Shown one piece after another: positions 32,430 through 40,751 of a stretch of DNA of 64,000 nucleotides. The DNA comes from an uncultured Eggerthellaceae bacterium (GTDB lineage: Bacteria; Actinomycetota; Coriobacteriia; Coriobacteriales; Eggerthellaceae). The notes under the pieces were generated by a model. It was given only the letters and a program-made list of their open reading frames with translations. It made no database searches and was not told the DNA's origin. How positions within the stretch are numbered: position 1 is the stretch's first letter; each line of letters opens with the position of its first letter. The stretch lies in assembly GCA_910588905.1 (NCBI GenBank), contig CAJURZ010000010.1, positions 1 through 64,000 of the forward strand. Reading direction: 5' to 3'. The position numbers were made by a program, and so were the translations under genes.

Positions 32430-33056
32430 ATGGAAGAAGCGAAGGCGACAACGGCTGATCCGTTGGCAGGGCGCACGCCGCGGGTGATAACCGGCGGCGC
32501 TGTGGGCTTGGATGCTCGCAAGGCGGACCGGAACAGCAAGGGGCGATCCCTCTCGACCCAAGACCTCATCCTCATCGCAGTGCTCTTGGCGGCTGGAGCG
32601 GTGCTGAAGCTCACGGTAGCGAGCTTCCTCTCCTTCGCTGGCATGAAACCCAATTTCGTCATAGCCATGTACTGCTTAGCCATCATCCTCACCCGTCCGA
32701 AGGTCGGCCAATCCCTCATCATCGGATTGCTGGCGGGGCTGATGTGCCAGATCCCCCTGCTGAATGCCACACCCTTGGTGAACATCCCCTCCGAAGCCTT
32801 GGGCGCCTTGGCTTGTGGCCTTTTGATCCACATCCCCTTGAAGGCGGGCAAGCTGGACCTCAATCCCCTGGTCAGCACTTTCCTATCCACCGTGGTATCA
32901 GGCTACACCTTCGCCCTGCTCGTGGGCACCATGAATGGCCTAGCTCTGCCCATCATCTTCGTCACCTATGCGGTAATGGTCTTCGGCACCGGCCTGTTCA
33001 ATGCCATCTTGGTACAGATTCTCACGCCCTTGCTGCGCAAGGTGCTGAAGCGATAG
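32430..33056 (+). CDS. TrpP-like ECF transporter S component
   Basis: Membrane substrate-binding subunit (208 aa). An unusually long hydrophilic N-terminus of about 40 residues precedes roughly six helices. The stretch FLSFAGMKPNFVIAMYC and the later NIPSEALGALACGLL match the TrpP/YhaG family predicted to carry tryptophan. ATG at 32430 follows AAAGGAAAG at good spacing; the ATG at 32415 lies within that site. First gene after a tryptophan-type T-box, and with its own ATPases and EcfT, so it is a dedicated (group I) ECF importer. Confidence 0.82.
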   Translation: MEEAKATTADPLAGRTPRVITGGAVGLDARKADRNSKGRSLSTQDLILIAVLLAAGAVLKLTVASFLSFAGMKPNFVIAMYCLAIILTRPKVGQSLIIGLLAGLMCQIPLLNATPLVNIPSEALGALACGLLIHIPLKAGKLDLNPLVSTFLSTVVSGYTFALLVGTMNGLALPIIFVTYAVMVFGTGLFNAILVQILTPLLRKVLKR

Positions 33057-33065
33057 GAGGTTGTC

Positions 33066-33905
33066 ATGATACAGCTCAAGGATCTCTGCTTCCGCTATCG
33101 CGAAAGCGCTCGCCCCGTGCTGATGGACGTGAACCTGGAGATCCCTGCGGGGAGCTTCACGGGCATCACCGGTCCTGCTGGTTCTGGGAAATCCACGCTG
33201 ACCTATGTCTTGAACGGCATCGTTCCCTATTGCTATCCAGGGGACTTCTATGGGGAGGCGCTCATCGACGGCCATGACACCTGCACGACCAGCCTGACGG
33301 ATATATCGCGATTGGTGGGGTCTGTGTGCCAGGACATCGACTCGCAATTCGTGGCTTCCGTGGTGGAGGACGAGATGCTCTATGGCTTGGAGAACTTCGG
33401 CGTTCCCCATGACCTCATAGAGAAGCGCGTGACCGAAGCGCTCGAGACCATGGGCATCGCGAATCTGCGCCAGCGGCTGATAGCCAGCTTGTCGGGAGGC
33501 CAGAAGCAGAAGGTGGCCATTGCCTCCATCCTGGCTCTGAAGCCGAAGGTGCTGGTCTTGGACGAACCCACCGCCGAGCTCGATCCTGCCAGCTCACGCC
33601 AGGTGTTCACCCTGCTGCAGAGCTATGCCCGCAGCCACAACACCACCGTGGTGGTCGTGGAGCAGAAGATAGCGCTGCTCTCGGAATTCGCCGACCAGCT
33701 GGTCATCGTCGATGAAGGCCGCATCCGCTTCGCCGATACCCCGCGGAAGGTGCTGGCCCACTCCGAAGAGCTGCTGCGCCTCGGAGTGAATTGCCCCCGC
33801 GCCACCACGCTGATGAACCGATTGGCGAAGGCTGGCCTGTACCAAGGTCCTGTTTGCGCCGATGTAGAGGAAGCCGCCAAGGCCGTGCTGGAGGTGATCG
33901 CATGA
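33066..33905 (+). CDS. ECF transporter ATPase A1
   Basis: ABC ATPase (279 aa) of the energy-coupling module. Walker A GPAGSGKST, signature SLSGGQKQKV, Walker B VLVLDEPTAELD. It begins 9 nt after the S component and its stop overlaps the next ATPase start (ATGA), so the two ATPases should be made in equal amounts to form the A1-A2 heterodimer. Confidence 0.9.
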   Translation: MIQLKDLCFRYRESARPVLMDVNLEIPAGSFTGITGPAGSGKSTLTYVLNGIVPYCYPGDFYGEALIDGHDTCTTSLTDISRLVGSVCQDIDSQFVASVVEDEMLYGLENFGVPHDLIEKRVTEALETMGIANLRQRLIASLSGGQKQKVAIASILALKPKVLVLDEPTAELDPASSRQVFTLLQSYARSHNTTVVVVEQKIALLSEFADQLVIVDEGRIRFADTPRKVLAHSEELLRLGVNCPRATTLMNRLAKAGLYQGPVCADVEEAAKAVLEVIA

Positions 33906-34831
33906 TAGAGTTCCGCCACGTACAGGTATCCTACGATGAGCGAACGCCCATCCTGAAGGGCATCGACCTCTCCATCCACGAGGGCGAGTTCGTGGCCTTC
34001 GTCGGCACCAATGGTGCTGGCAAGTCCACGACCATGCGCTTGATCAACGGGTTGTTGAAGCCTGATTCTGGAGAAGTGCTCATAGACGGGACCCCTACCA
34101 CACAGCTGAGAACGAGCGACCTGGCCCAACGGGTGGGCTTCTTGTTCCAGAACCCCGATCGGCAGATCTGCTGCCCCACCGTACGGGAAGAGCTGCTGTT
34201 CGGCTTCAAGGCCATCGGGCGTGAGGATGATGAAGCCGAACGCCGGGTGGATGAGGTCATCGAAAGCTTCGGCTTCGATGGCAGCGCCGATCCATTCCTG
34301 CTGAACCGCCAACTGCTGGCCTTGGCCTCCATCGTGGTGCTGGCCCCACCGGTGATCGTGCTCGACGAGCCCACCACCGGTCTCGACTTTCGCGAATGCG
34401 TGAAGGTGATGGAGATCATCACCCGATTGCACCGAGCGGGCACGACGGTGATCATGGTATGCCACGACATGGAGGTAGTCGCCGACTTCGCCGAACGCGT
34501 CATCGTGATGAGCGATGGTCGTGTGATAGATGAGGGCCCCACCTTCGACGTGCTCCGCCACCGCCGCGTCTTGGAGGAAGCCAGCTTGGTGCCGCCCCAG
34601 ATCCTGGATCTGTCCTTAGCGCTCTCGCTCATGGACCCAGACCTTGGGGCGACGCCCATCGCTTCCGCCAACACGCTGAACGAGATGCAGCTAGCCATCG
34701 AAGCGACCGCAGAACGCGTCACCGGCGATGAGGTCATCACCGTTTCCGTTGCCGAAGCCAGCTCTGGTGCTCCCGGTGCTCAGGAGCTTGAACCCGTCCT
34801 CACCGCTGTTGTGGAAGGAGCAGAACGATGA
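33902..34831 (+). CDS. ECF transporter ATPase A2
   Basis: Second ECF ATPase (309 aa). Walker A GTNGAGKST, Q-loop FLFQNPDRQICC, Walker B VIVLDEPTTGLD, switch His in MVCHDMEV. The signature position reads LLNRQLLALAS instead of the usual LSGGQ. One ATP site of the heterodimer may therefore be degenerate. It also has a C-terminal extension of about 60 residues. ATG at 33902 is in a 4-nt overlap with the A1 stop. Confidence 0.9.
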   Translation: MIEFRHVQVSYDERTPILKGIDLSIHEGEFVAFVGTNGAGKSTTMRLINGLLKPDSGEVLIDGTPTTQLRTSDLAQRVGFLFQNPDRQICCPTVREELLFGFKAIGREDDEAERRVDEVIESFGFDGSADPFLLNRQLLALASIVVLAPPVIVLDEPTTGLDFRECVKVMEIITRLHRAGTTVIMVCHDMEVVADFAERVIVMSDGRVIDEGPTFDVLRHRRVLEEASLVPPQILDLSLALSLMDPDLGATPIASANTLNEMQLAIEATAERVTGDEVITVSVAEASSGAPGAQELEPVLTAVVEGAER

Positions 34832-35586
34832 GAGGTTTCCTTGAATACGTCCCCGGTGATTCCCCGCTGCACCGCCTGAACCCGGTGGCCAAAGTGCTCT
34901 TCGCCGTGCTATTCGCCATCGCTTGCTTCTGCACGAGCAACCTGGTGCTCCTCATCGTCATGCTGGCTGCAGCCATCGCGTTGGCTGCGAGCTGCGGGCT
35001 TATGGCCCAGACGGCAGGGCTCATGAAGGCGGTGCTGGCGTTCTCGCTGTTGCTGGCGGTCTTGCTGCTCTTCACCACCCCCACGGGCAGCTTGCTGGTC
35101 CAGCTTCCCTGGGGCTATATCGGCACCGGCTCTGTGCTGGCAGCCATCACCACCATCCTGCGCCTGGAAGCAGCGGCTATCCCCCTGTTCCTCGTGTTCT
35201 ACGTCACCAAGATGTCCGACCTCTCCAACGCCTTCGTGAAAGTGCTTCGCGTGCCCTACCGCTACGCGTTCACCTTCGCTTCTACGGTGCATTTCATCCC
35301 GGTGTTCATGAACGATATGAGCGCCATCATGGAAGCCCAGACCGCTCGTGGCATCCAGTTCGACCAAGGGGGCATCGTGAAGAAGATACGCCTGATGGCA
35401 CCGCTCTGCGTGCCATTGCTGGTGAATTCCGTGCGCAAGACCAACAGCGCTGCCATCGCTGCTGAGGTACGCGGCTTCGATCTGCGCACGCGAGAGAGCG
35501 GGTTCAAGGAGTATCCGCTGCGCGCTGCTGACTGGGCCGTCATGGCCTTGGGGGTTGCGCTGCTGGTCGTAGCCATCATCCTGTGA
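34828..35586 (+). CDS. ecfT: ECF transporter T component
   Basis: Membrane coupling protein (252 aa) that links the S component to the two ATPases. Five or so helices, and the two coupling motifs with the conserved Ala/Val-Arg-Gly are present (EAQTARGIQFDQGG and AAEVRGFDLRTRE). The start overlaps the ATPase stop by 4 nt. Last gene of the T-box operon; two palindromic elements follow. Confidence 0.9.
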   Translation: MRGFLEYVPGDSPLHRLNPVAKVLFAVLFAIACFCTSNLVLLIVMLAAAIALAASCGLMAQTAGLMKAVLAFSLLLAVLLLFTTPTGSLLVQLPWGYIGTGSVLAAITTILRLEAAAIPLFLVFYVTKMSDLSNAFVKVLRVPYRYAFTFASTVHFIPVFMNDMSAIMEAQTARGIQFDQGGIVKKIRLMAPLCVPLLVNSVRKTNSAAIAAEVRGFDLRTRESGFKEYPLRAADWAVMALGVALLVVAIIL

Positions 35587-35634
35587 CAGAGGGTGGCTTG
35601 GCAGGTGCTGTCGCGTTTCTTGGTTTGTTGCATC

Positions 35635-35658
35635 GGGCCGTGCATGCTCGGCCCCTAC
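35635..35658 (+). repeat. Palindromic element after ecfT
   Basis: GGGCCGTGC-AT-GCTCGGCCC with the CCTAC tail; an imperfect copy. Confidence 0.65.
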
Positions 35659-35683
35659 CGATGACGTTGCGATCCCTGTCATC

Positions 35684-35707
35684 GGGCCGTACACGTTCGA
35701 CCCCTAC
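35684..35707 (+). repeat. Palindromic element, second copy after ecfT
   Basis: GGGCCGTACACGTTCGACCC then CTAC. Both copies here are preceded by CATC, giving two near-tandem units 49 nt apart between convergent ecfT and the Fic gene. Confidence 0.65.
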
Positions 35708-35714
35708 GTTCTGC

Positions 35715-36665
35715 CTAAGACCCGTTGGGGGCGTTCCTATCCGTTACCCTTGAAGGGGTGCAGAGCGCTCTATGAGCCGGAACGTTGCGTAGGAGCCCAG
35801 GATCGTCGAAGAGCGCCTGCACCATGAGGTCCCTCGAGCGCAATGGTCCCCCTTCCTTATCCAGCGCATGGGCGAGGAATCGCACGAGAAAAGCCCTCTC
35901 GGGGAGAACGCCCGCCTTCGGATTACGATAGTTCGCCCGCACGAGCGCATCTCGGAAGTAACGAGCGCAGCTTTCAAAAGGCTCATTCGTAACGTCATAT
36001 CCCAGGTCAGTCAAATAGAGCACCGCGAAGACGGCAATGGTACGCGTATTCCCTTCCGCGAACGGATGCACTTGCCAAAGGCGCGCGATGAACTTCGCCA
36101 GAGCATCCAAGGCCACATCATCAAAACGCTGCTCGTAGGAATGAGCCGCCTCATCTTCAAAAGCCGTCCTCAAGGCCGCATCGATAAGGCTTGGATCCGC
36201 ATAGACCACGCTATCCCCATTGAGGATGAGCTCTTGCTTCTGCAGCGGCTCCTTCTTATGCTCTCCCGGTTGATAGAGAGAGGCATCGAGGTCTTGGAAG
36301 AGGTATGCATGGATTCGCGTGAGCATATCCGGAGCGAAGAGGAATGCGCCCCGGGCAAGCAGCTCAGCGATGCGGAGCGACACGAAATCCGCTTCATGCT
36401 CATCATGAGAGCCTGACCGACCATCTGGGAGAGGATCCATCTCGGAGAGTCCTGCATAGTAAAGACGTAGCAGTTCACCGGTTTCCTCGAAACCGCGCAG
36501 GCCTTCGATATTCTCCCTGGAGAGCTCTTTCAGGCGGTCGGACGTCTGGAGGCCATCAACAACCTGCAGACCCTGAGCGATACCCCAATACCGGCGCAAT
36601 GCATCGGGACGACTCTCTACAGGGACCGCTTCGTAGGGAAAGTCGGATGGAGCGTCAGCGGTCAT
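35715..36665 (-). CDS. Fic-domain protein
   Basis: 316-aa Fic protein, probably an AMP-transferring (or related) enzyme modifying a target hydroxyl. The core motif HPFAEGNTRT is intact in the His, Glu, Asn and Arg positions. The flap region precedes it. Near the N-terminus, VDGLQTSDRLKEL followed by SRENIEG resembles VbhA-like or inhibitory-helix segments, though the Ser-Glu spacing is one residue longer than the classic (S/T)xxxE(G/N). It may thus be self-inhibited. AAGGAG precedes ATG at 36665. No separate antitoxin gene is seen. Confidence 0.82.
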   Translation of the reverse strand: MTADAPSDFPYEAVPVESRPDALRRYWGIAQGLQVVDGLQTSDRLKELSRENIEGLRGFEETGELLRLYYAGLSEMDPLPDGRSGSHDEHEADFVSLRIAELLARGAFLFAPDMLTRIHAYLFQDLDASLYQPGEHKKEPLQKQELILNGDSVVYADPSLIDAALRTAFEDEAAHSYEQRFDDVALDALAKFIARLWQVHPFAEGNTRTIAVFAVLYLTDLGYDVTNEPFESCARYFRDALVRANYRNPKAGVLPERAFLVRFLAHALDKEGGPLRSRDLMVQALFDDPGLLRNVPAHRALCTPSRVTDRNAPNGS

Positions 36666-36681
36666 GAAAGCTCTCCTTATG

Positions 36682-36708
36682 AAAAGACCGCCTCGGGGAG
36701 GCGGTCTT
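36682..36708 (-). terminator. Terminator between tRNA-Glu and fic
   Basis: On the minus strand, AAGACCGCCTC and GAGGCGGTCTT (11-bp stem) followed by TTTT. It ends the tRNA transcript 8 nt after the CCA end of tRNA-Glu. Confidence 0.8.
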
Positions 36709-36716
36709 GGATCTCT

Positions 36717-36793
36717 TGGTAGCTCCGACCGGATTCGAACCGGCGACCTCCGCCTTGAGAGGGCGGCGTCCTAAACCGCTAGACGACGGAGCC
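36717..36793 (-). tRNA. tRNA-Glu (anticodon CUC)
   Basis: Minus-strand cloverleaf. The acceptor is GGCTCCG/CGGAGCT, the anticodon loop CTCTCAA gives CTC, the T-loop is GGTTCGAATCC and CCA is encoded. A second glutamate isoacceptor besides the UUC tRNA at 16837. Confidence 0.93.
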
Positions 36794-36845
36794 ACAGTGC
36801 GTTCGCAAGTATACACTAAAGGCACGCTTGCAAAGCCGAGAAGCT

Positions 36846-36919
36846 TGGCTGGGGTGGAAGGAGTCGAACCCTCACATACGGCACCAGAAACCGCTGTCCT
36901 GCCATTAGACGACACCCCA
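36846..36919 (-). tRNA. tRNA-Gln (anticodon CUG)
   Basis: Minus-strand cloverleaf starting with U1, as expected for Gln (TGGGGTG/CACCCCA). The anticodon loop TTCTGGT gives CTG, the discriminator is G and CCA is encoded. It lies 52 nt upstream of tRNA-Glu(CUC), probably in the same transcript. Confidence 0.92.
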
Positions 36920-36991
36920 ACGCATTCCCTGCGCCTGAGCACTGCTGCATTCAAGCGCGAATGAGTATGTTACGGATTTTGCATCCGCGCG

Positions 36992-37819
36992 TCAAGCATA
37001 TTGCCACATATGGTTCAAGGGGCCTGACCCGCTTCCCAGATCCAGCCCAAAAGCCAGGGCACCTTCGATGAAAGCCTTGGCCTTGCGGCACGCTTTCTCT
37101 ACATCCAACCCCTCCGCCAGCCCACAGGCGATAGCCGAGGAGAGCGTGCAGCCGGTGCCGTGGGTATTCGGATTCTGGATGCGGTCCCCGCGCAGCCACA
37201 TGATGGTGCCATCCGGCTGGAAGAGGAGGTCGTTGCAGGTGCGGACATCATCCAATCCGTGCCCCCCCTTGATGAGGATGGCAGGCGAATGGTGCGAACC
37301 CTCCGGCCGAGGGATATCCCTTGCTATGGCATGGGCTGCCTTCACCACATCCTCGGGGGTGTTGAGCGCCATGGCCGCCAGTGCCTCAGCTTCCGGCGCA
37401 TTCGGCGTGATGACCTGCGCCAGGGGGAACAGCCGCTCTTCCAGGGCCTGAATGGCATCGGTCTTGATGAGGGCAGAACCGCTGGTGGCCACCATGACCG
37501 GATCCACCACCACATGGCGCGCCTTGTGGCGCAACAGGGCATCCGCGATCGCCTCCACGATGGGGGCGGAGGAGACCATGCCGACCTTCACCGCATTGGG
37601 GCGGATGTCCTCGAAGACGGCATCGAGCTGGTCGCGCACCATGTCAGGAGACACATCCTCGAAGGACCGCACCCCCGTGGTGTTCTGCACCGTAACGGCC
37701 GTGATCACAGATGTGGCGAAGAGGTTATGGGCCTGGATGGTCTTGATATCCGCCTGGATGCCCGCGCCGCCGCTGGGATCAGACCCAGCGATGGTGAGGA
37801 CCGAACGTAGGCTTGCCAT
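36992..37819 (-). CDS. thiD: Hydroxymethylpyrimidine/phosphomethylpyrimidine kinase
   Basis: Phosphorylates HMP and HMP-P to HMP-PP for thiamine synthesis (275 aa). The N-terminal LTIAGSDPSGGAGIQADIKT is diagnostic, and the C-terminal anion hole THGTGCTLSSAIA is intact. ATG at 37819 follows AGAGGAAGG; an ATG 18 nt upstream sits before that site. Last gene of the TPP-riboswitch operon. Confidence 0.94.
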   Translation of the reverse strand: MASLRSVLTIAGSDPSGGAGIQADIKTIQAHNLFATSVITAVTVQNTTGVRSFEDVSPDMVRDQLDAVFEDIRPNAVKVGMVSSAPIVEAIADALLRHKARHVVVDPVMVATSGSALIKTDAIQALEERLFPLAQVITPNAPEAEALAAMALNTPEDVVKAAHAIARDIPRPEGSHHSPAILIKGGHGLDDVRTCNDLLFQPDGTIMWLRGDRIQNPNTHGTGCTLSSAIACGLAEGLDVEKACRKAKAFIEGALAFGLDLGSGSGPLNHMWQYA

Positions 37820-37841
37820 GGGAAACCTTCCTCTCATCCCC

Positions 37842-38438
37842 TCACGCGCGAAGAGCGCTCAAGGCCTCTTCAGTGGTAATGGTCTTCGCCGCGTAGCACT
37901 TCTCCATATATTCCAGACCCTTTTGCTGGTCTCCTATGAGGAAGGTCTCTGTGGCATCGGCCACCACGAAGAGCCGATAGTTGTTGAAGTATGCATCCGC
38001 AGCCGTATGCCTCACGCAGATATTGGTGTCGAAGCCGCAGAGGATCAGCGTATCCACCCCCAGCTCATCCAAAAGCAGCCGGAGGGAGGTTTGGAAGAAG
38101 GCAGAGTAACGGCGCTTCTCGATGACGAAATCCCCTTCGCGCAGCTTCAGCTGCGGCGAGGTCTGGGATTCGGGGGCTCCGGCCAGGTTGTGGTCTCCCC
38201 AAAGATCAAGCTCACGATCAAGCCCTTTGATGTGGGCGTCATTGGCGAAGATGACCGGAACGCCCACCTCCCGGGCTGCGTCGCAGATGCGAGCCGTGTT
38301 CAACGTGGGCTCAAGGATGCGCGCCGCCACGGGGCTCGTCTCTGCATCTCCCAACTCATCGATGACCAGAAGGGCGCACCTCTTCATATCGACCTCTTCC
38401 AGGCTAGCTTGGGCTTCCCTATGAGCATATCCAGGCAT
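37842..38438 (-). CDS. Isochorismatase-fold cysteine hydrolase
   Basis: 198-aa amidohydrolase of the isochorismatase/nicotinamidase superfamily. The triad is visible: Asp in LLVIDELGD, Lys in IEKRRYSAF and Cys in GFDTNICVRHTA. ATG at 38438 follows a very strong AAGGAGGAGGATCC; ATG at 38387 is an alternative. It lies between thiE and thiD under the same TPP riboswitch, so it may cleave an amide in a thiamine, HMP or thiazole salvage compound. The family's substrates vary and the site gives no specific hint. Confidence 0.83.
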   Translation of the reverse strand: MPGYAHREAQASLEEVDMKRCALLVIDELGDAETSPVAARILEPTLNTARICDAAREVGVPVIFANDAHIKGLDRELDLWGDHNLAGAPESQTSPQLKLREGDFVIEKRRYSAFFQTSLRLLLDELGVDTLILCGFDTNICVRHTAADAYFNNYRLFVVADATETFLIGDQQKGLEYMEKCYAAKTITTEEALSALRA

Positions 38439-38451
38439 GGATCCTCCTCCT

Positions 38452-39123
38452 TCATAAGCATTCGTCTACCGCGGCCCGCAAGGTGCGCGCCGCTTCTTCT
38501 ACATCCGGGGCAGCGAAGAGGGCTGACACCACCGCCACCCCGCTGATACCCGTTCCCGCGAGACGCGGAACCTCCTTCGCCCCAATGCCCCCGATGGCCA
38601 CCACGGGAATCTGCACAGCATCGCAGATATCGCGAAGAGTGCTCAAGGCGACCAGATCAGCATCTTGCTTCGTGGCCGTGTTGAAGACCGCCCCTACTCC
38701 CAGATAGCTTGCTCCCGCCGCTTCGGCGGCTCGGGCTTGATCGACCGTTTGCACGGATACCCCTACGATGGCTTCTTCGCCCAGCTCCTTGCGAGCCTGA
38801 GCACAGGAGATATCCGCCTGGCCCACATGGATGCCGTCTGCGCCGCTCATCTTCACGGCTTCCAGGTCATCGTTCACGACGAGGGGCACGTTCGCCACTC
38901 GGCAGACCGAGCCCAACGACCGAGCCGTGCGTGCCAGATCCAGGGAAGACTTCCCCTTCTCACGCAGCTGCACGAAGGTCGCTCCTCCCACGAGAGCCTC
39001 CGCCACCACCGAAGCCAGGCTGCGCCGCTTGAGCCAGCGAGGGTCGGTCACGGCATAGAGCCTGCACGCAGAGCGAACGTCTGACGCAGTCCATGTTCGA
39101 TAGGTATGTCGTGGCAGACCCAT
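38452..39123 (-). CDS. thiE: Thiamine-phosphate synthase
   Basis: Joins HMP-PP and thiazole-phosphate to thiamine phosphate (223 aa). TIM-barrel motifs: VQLREKGKS, VVNDDLEAVKMSGADGIHVGQ, then VVAIGGIG. ATG at 39123 follows GGGAGGATC, 8 nt after the thiM stop. Confidence 0.94.
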   Translation of the reverse strand: MGLPRHTYRTWTASDVRSACRLYAVTDPRWLKRRSLASVVAEALVGGATFVQLREKGKSSLDLARTARSLGSVCRVANVPLVVNDDLEAVKMSGADGIHVGQADISCAQARKELGEEAIVGVSVQTVDQARAAEAAGASYLGVGAVFNTATKQDADLVALSTLRDICDAVQIPVVAIGGIGAKEVPRLAGTGISGVAVVSALFAAPDVEEAARTLRAAVDECL

Positions 39124-39131
39124 GATCCTCC

Positions 39132-39965
39132 CTACACCTGCAAGACCTTCGCGTGCTCTTCCAGGGCCTCAGGGGTCAGGCCGAAGAGCGCATCCATCAG
39201 GTATATGCGAAAGGAGCCGCTCCCATCAACCGCTGACATGCGTGCAGCAGCTTGCTCCCCCGCCACCCCCATGGCCGTCACAGCCGCAAGGACCCCCTCA
39301 AGGGGAGCATCGGGACGTGCACCCACGAAGGCACCGAGCAATGCTGAGAGCATGCAACCGGTACCGGTGATCCTCCCCATGAGCGCACGACCATTGCGAA
39401 TGGCGAAGGCGCGGGATGTATCAGCCACCACATCTATGGCCCCCGTGATGGCCACGACAGCCCCCGTGCGCGCAGATAGCTCCTGAGCGAAGGTAGCACT
39501 GGCGGAAAGGCTCTCCTCCGTCACGGCGTCGGAGGGATCAGCGTCCACCCCCCGCGTAGACGCACTGGCTCCGGCCAAGGCCTTCACCTCGGACATATTG
39601 CCCCTAAGAACGCTGATGCCGTAGCCCTCCAGCAGCGCTGAGGCGGTGCGAGTGCGCAGCTGGCTGGCACCGGCACCCACGGGATCCAGCACGATAGGAT
39701 GCCCGAGCTCTTCCGCCTTGGCTGCTGCACCATGCATGGCTGCAATGGACTGCTGGTTGAGAGTGCCGATATTCAGCACGAGGGCGTTGCAGAGGGCGGT
39801 GATGTCCTCCACATCCTGAGGCTCATCGCTCATGATGGGGGATGCTCCCAGCGCCAGAAGCGCGTTGGCGCAGTCGTTCACCGTCACGTAGTTGGTGATG
39901 CAATGGACAAGCGGGTTGGATTCGCGGACGCTGCTGAGCGCACGCCCTAAGGCAAATGGTTCCAT
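39132..39965 (-). CDS. thiM: Hydroxyethylthiazole kinase
   Basis: Phosphorylates thiazole alcohol for salvage (277 aa). Motifs: LVHCITNYVTVNDCANALL, VLDPVGAGAS and the C-terminal ITGTGCMLSALLGA. ATG at 39965 lies directly behind the AACGAAGGGAGA end of the TPP aptamer, so the ribosome site may be sequestered. No thiG, thiC or thiH is present here, so the operon is for salvage. Confidence 0.94.
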   Translation of the reverse strand: MEPFALGRALSSVRESNPLVHCITNYVTVNDCANALLALGASPIMSDEPQDVEDITALCNALVLNIGTLNQQSIAAMHGAAAKAEELGHPIVLDPVGAGASQLRTRTASALLEGYGISVLRGNMSEVKALAGASASTRGVDADPSDAVTEESLSASATFAQELSARTGAVVAITGAIDVVADTSRAFAIRNGRALMGRITGTGCMLSALLGAFVGARPDAPLEGVLAAVTAMGVAGEQAAARMSAVDGSGSFRIYLMDALFGLTPEALEEHAKVLQV

Positions 39966-39967
39966 AC

Positions 39968-40056
39968 GTCTCCCTTCGTTGGCATTATCCACATCAGGTT
40001 GAAGGGTCGGGACGGGCACGTCCCCTCTCAGCCCGCTACCTGCGAACTCCCCTGCA
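39968..40056 (-). promoter_or_regulatory. TPP riboswitch (THI element)
   Basis: Minus strand, in order: CAGGGGAG, CTGAGA, ACCCTT-CA-ACCTGAT, GGATAATGCCAACGAAGGGA. All conserved sub-motifs of the TPP aptamer are present. The end of the aptamer reaches the thiM ribosome site, so control is probably at translation start. There is no separate terminator hairpin. Confidence 0.95.
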
Positions 40057-40062
40057 GGGGCG

Positions 40063-40068
40063 ATTATA
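40063..40068 (-). promoter_or_regulatory. -10 box upstream of the TPP riboswitch
   Basis: Perfect TATAAT on the minus strand, overlapping the thiN stop codon by two bases. The -35 is weak. It would let the riboswitch operon be transcribed independently of thiN. Confidence 0.55.
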
Positions 40069-40717
40069 GCGGATAGAAGATGACCAGAGTGCCTGATTCT
40101 ACGCCGATCATCACCGCTTCGCCCATCAGCTCATTGGAGAGGCCCAGCGTGGTGCGGTTGGTGAGGATGGCATCATCCAGCTCCCATTTCAGTCCACGCT
40201 CGAAGACGCCCGTGCATTCAGCATCCATGGCGAACACGGATACGGTCCCCTCCTCCCGAGCCGGAGCTTCAAAGATATCCGGCCCTGTCAGGAAGACGAG
40301 AGCGGCATCATCCCCGATGACGTTCACCTTGAGCCCTCGTTCGCTGAAGAGCGTGAAGAGCTGCAGATTCGCCAAGGTATGATCCAGGCGCCTCCCCAGA
40401 GCACCGAAGATGAAGACCTCTTCCGCCCGAAGGGTCTTCGCTCGCTCTAAGGCCAGTTCCATGTCAGACTTGTCTTTATCTGGAGAGAAGCGGATGACCC
40501 GCATCCCCTTGGGAATGTAGCCCAGGGAATCGAAGTCCCCCAAAGCCGCATCAGGCTTGCGCCCGATGGCTTCCAGGCTTGCCAAGCCGCCATCCACAGC
40601 GATGACCTGATCGAATGCACCCGCCGCATCCATCCGCAAGAACTCCTCGCGGTTGAAGTCAGAGGCTCCGATCAAGGCGAGTGTCTTCACAGCTTCAAGG
40701 CTCCTTGGGATCAGCAA
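40064..40717 (-). CDS. thiN: Thiamine pyrophosphokinase
   Basis: Converts thiamine to the active cofactor TPP (217 aa). The motif GDFDSLG and the D-K-D-K-S-D-M-E-L-A segment with GALGRRLDHTLANLQL are diagnostic. It lies upstream of the TPP-riboswitch operon on the same strand but outside the riboswitch, so it is not expected to be repressed by its product. Confidence 0.93.
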   Translation of the reverse strand: MLIPRSLEAVKTLALIGASDFNREEFLRMDAAGAFDQVIAVDGGLASLEAIGRKPDAALGDFDSLGYIPKGMRVIRFSPDKDKSDMELALERAKTLRAEEVFIFGALGRRLDHTLANLQLFTLFSERGLKVNVIGDDAALVFLTGPDIFEAPAREEGTVSVFAMDAECTGVFERGLKWELDDAILTNRTTLGLSNELMGEAVMIGVESGTLVIFYPL

Positions 40718-40734
40718 AGCGACAGGGTTCGGTC

Positions 40735-40743
40735 TGCTAGAAT
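40735..40743 (+). promoter_or_regulatory. Extended -10 promoter of rnpB
   Basis: TGCTAGAAT (TG-n-TAGAAT) ends 8 nt before the RNase P RNA P1 helix. Confidence 0.5.
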
Positions 40744-40751
40744 ACCACGCC

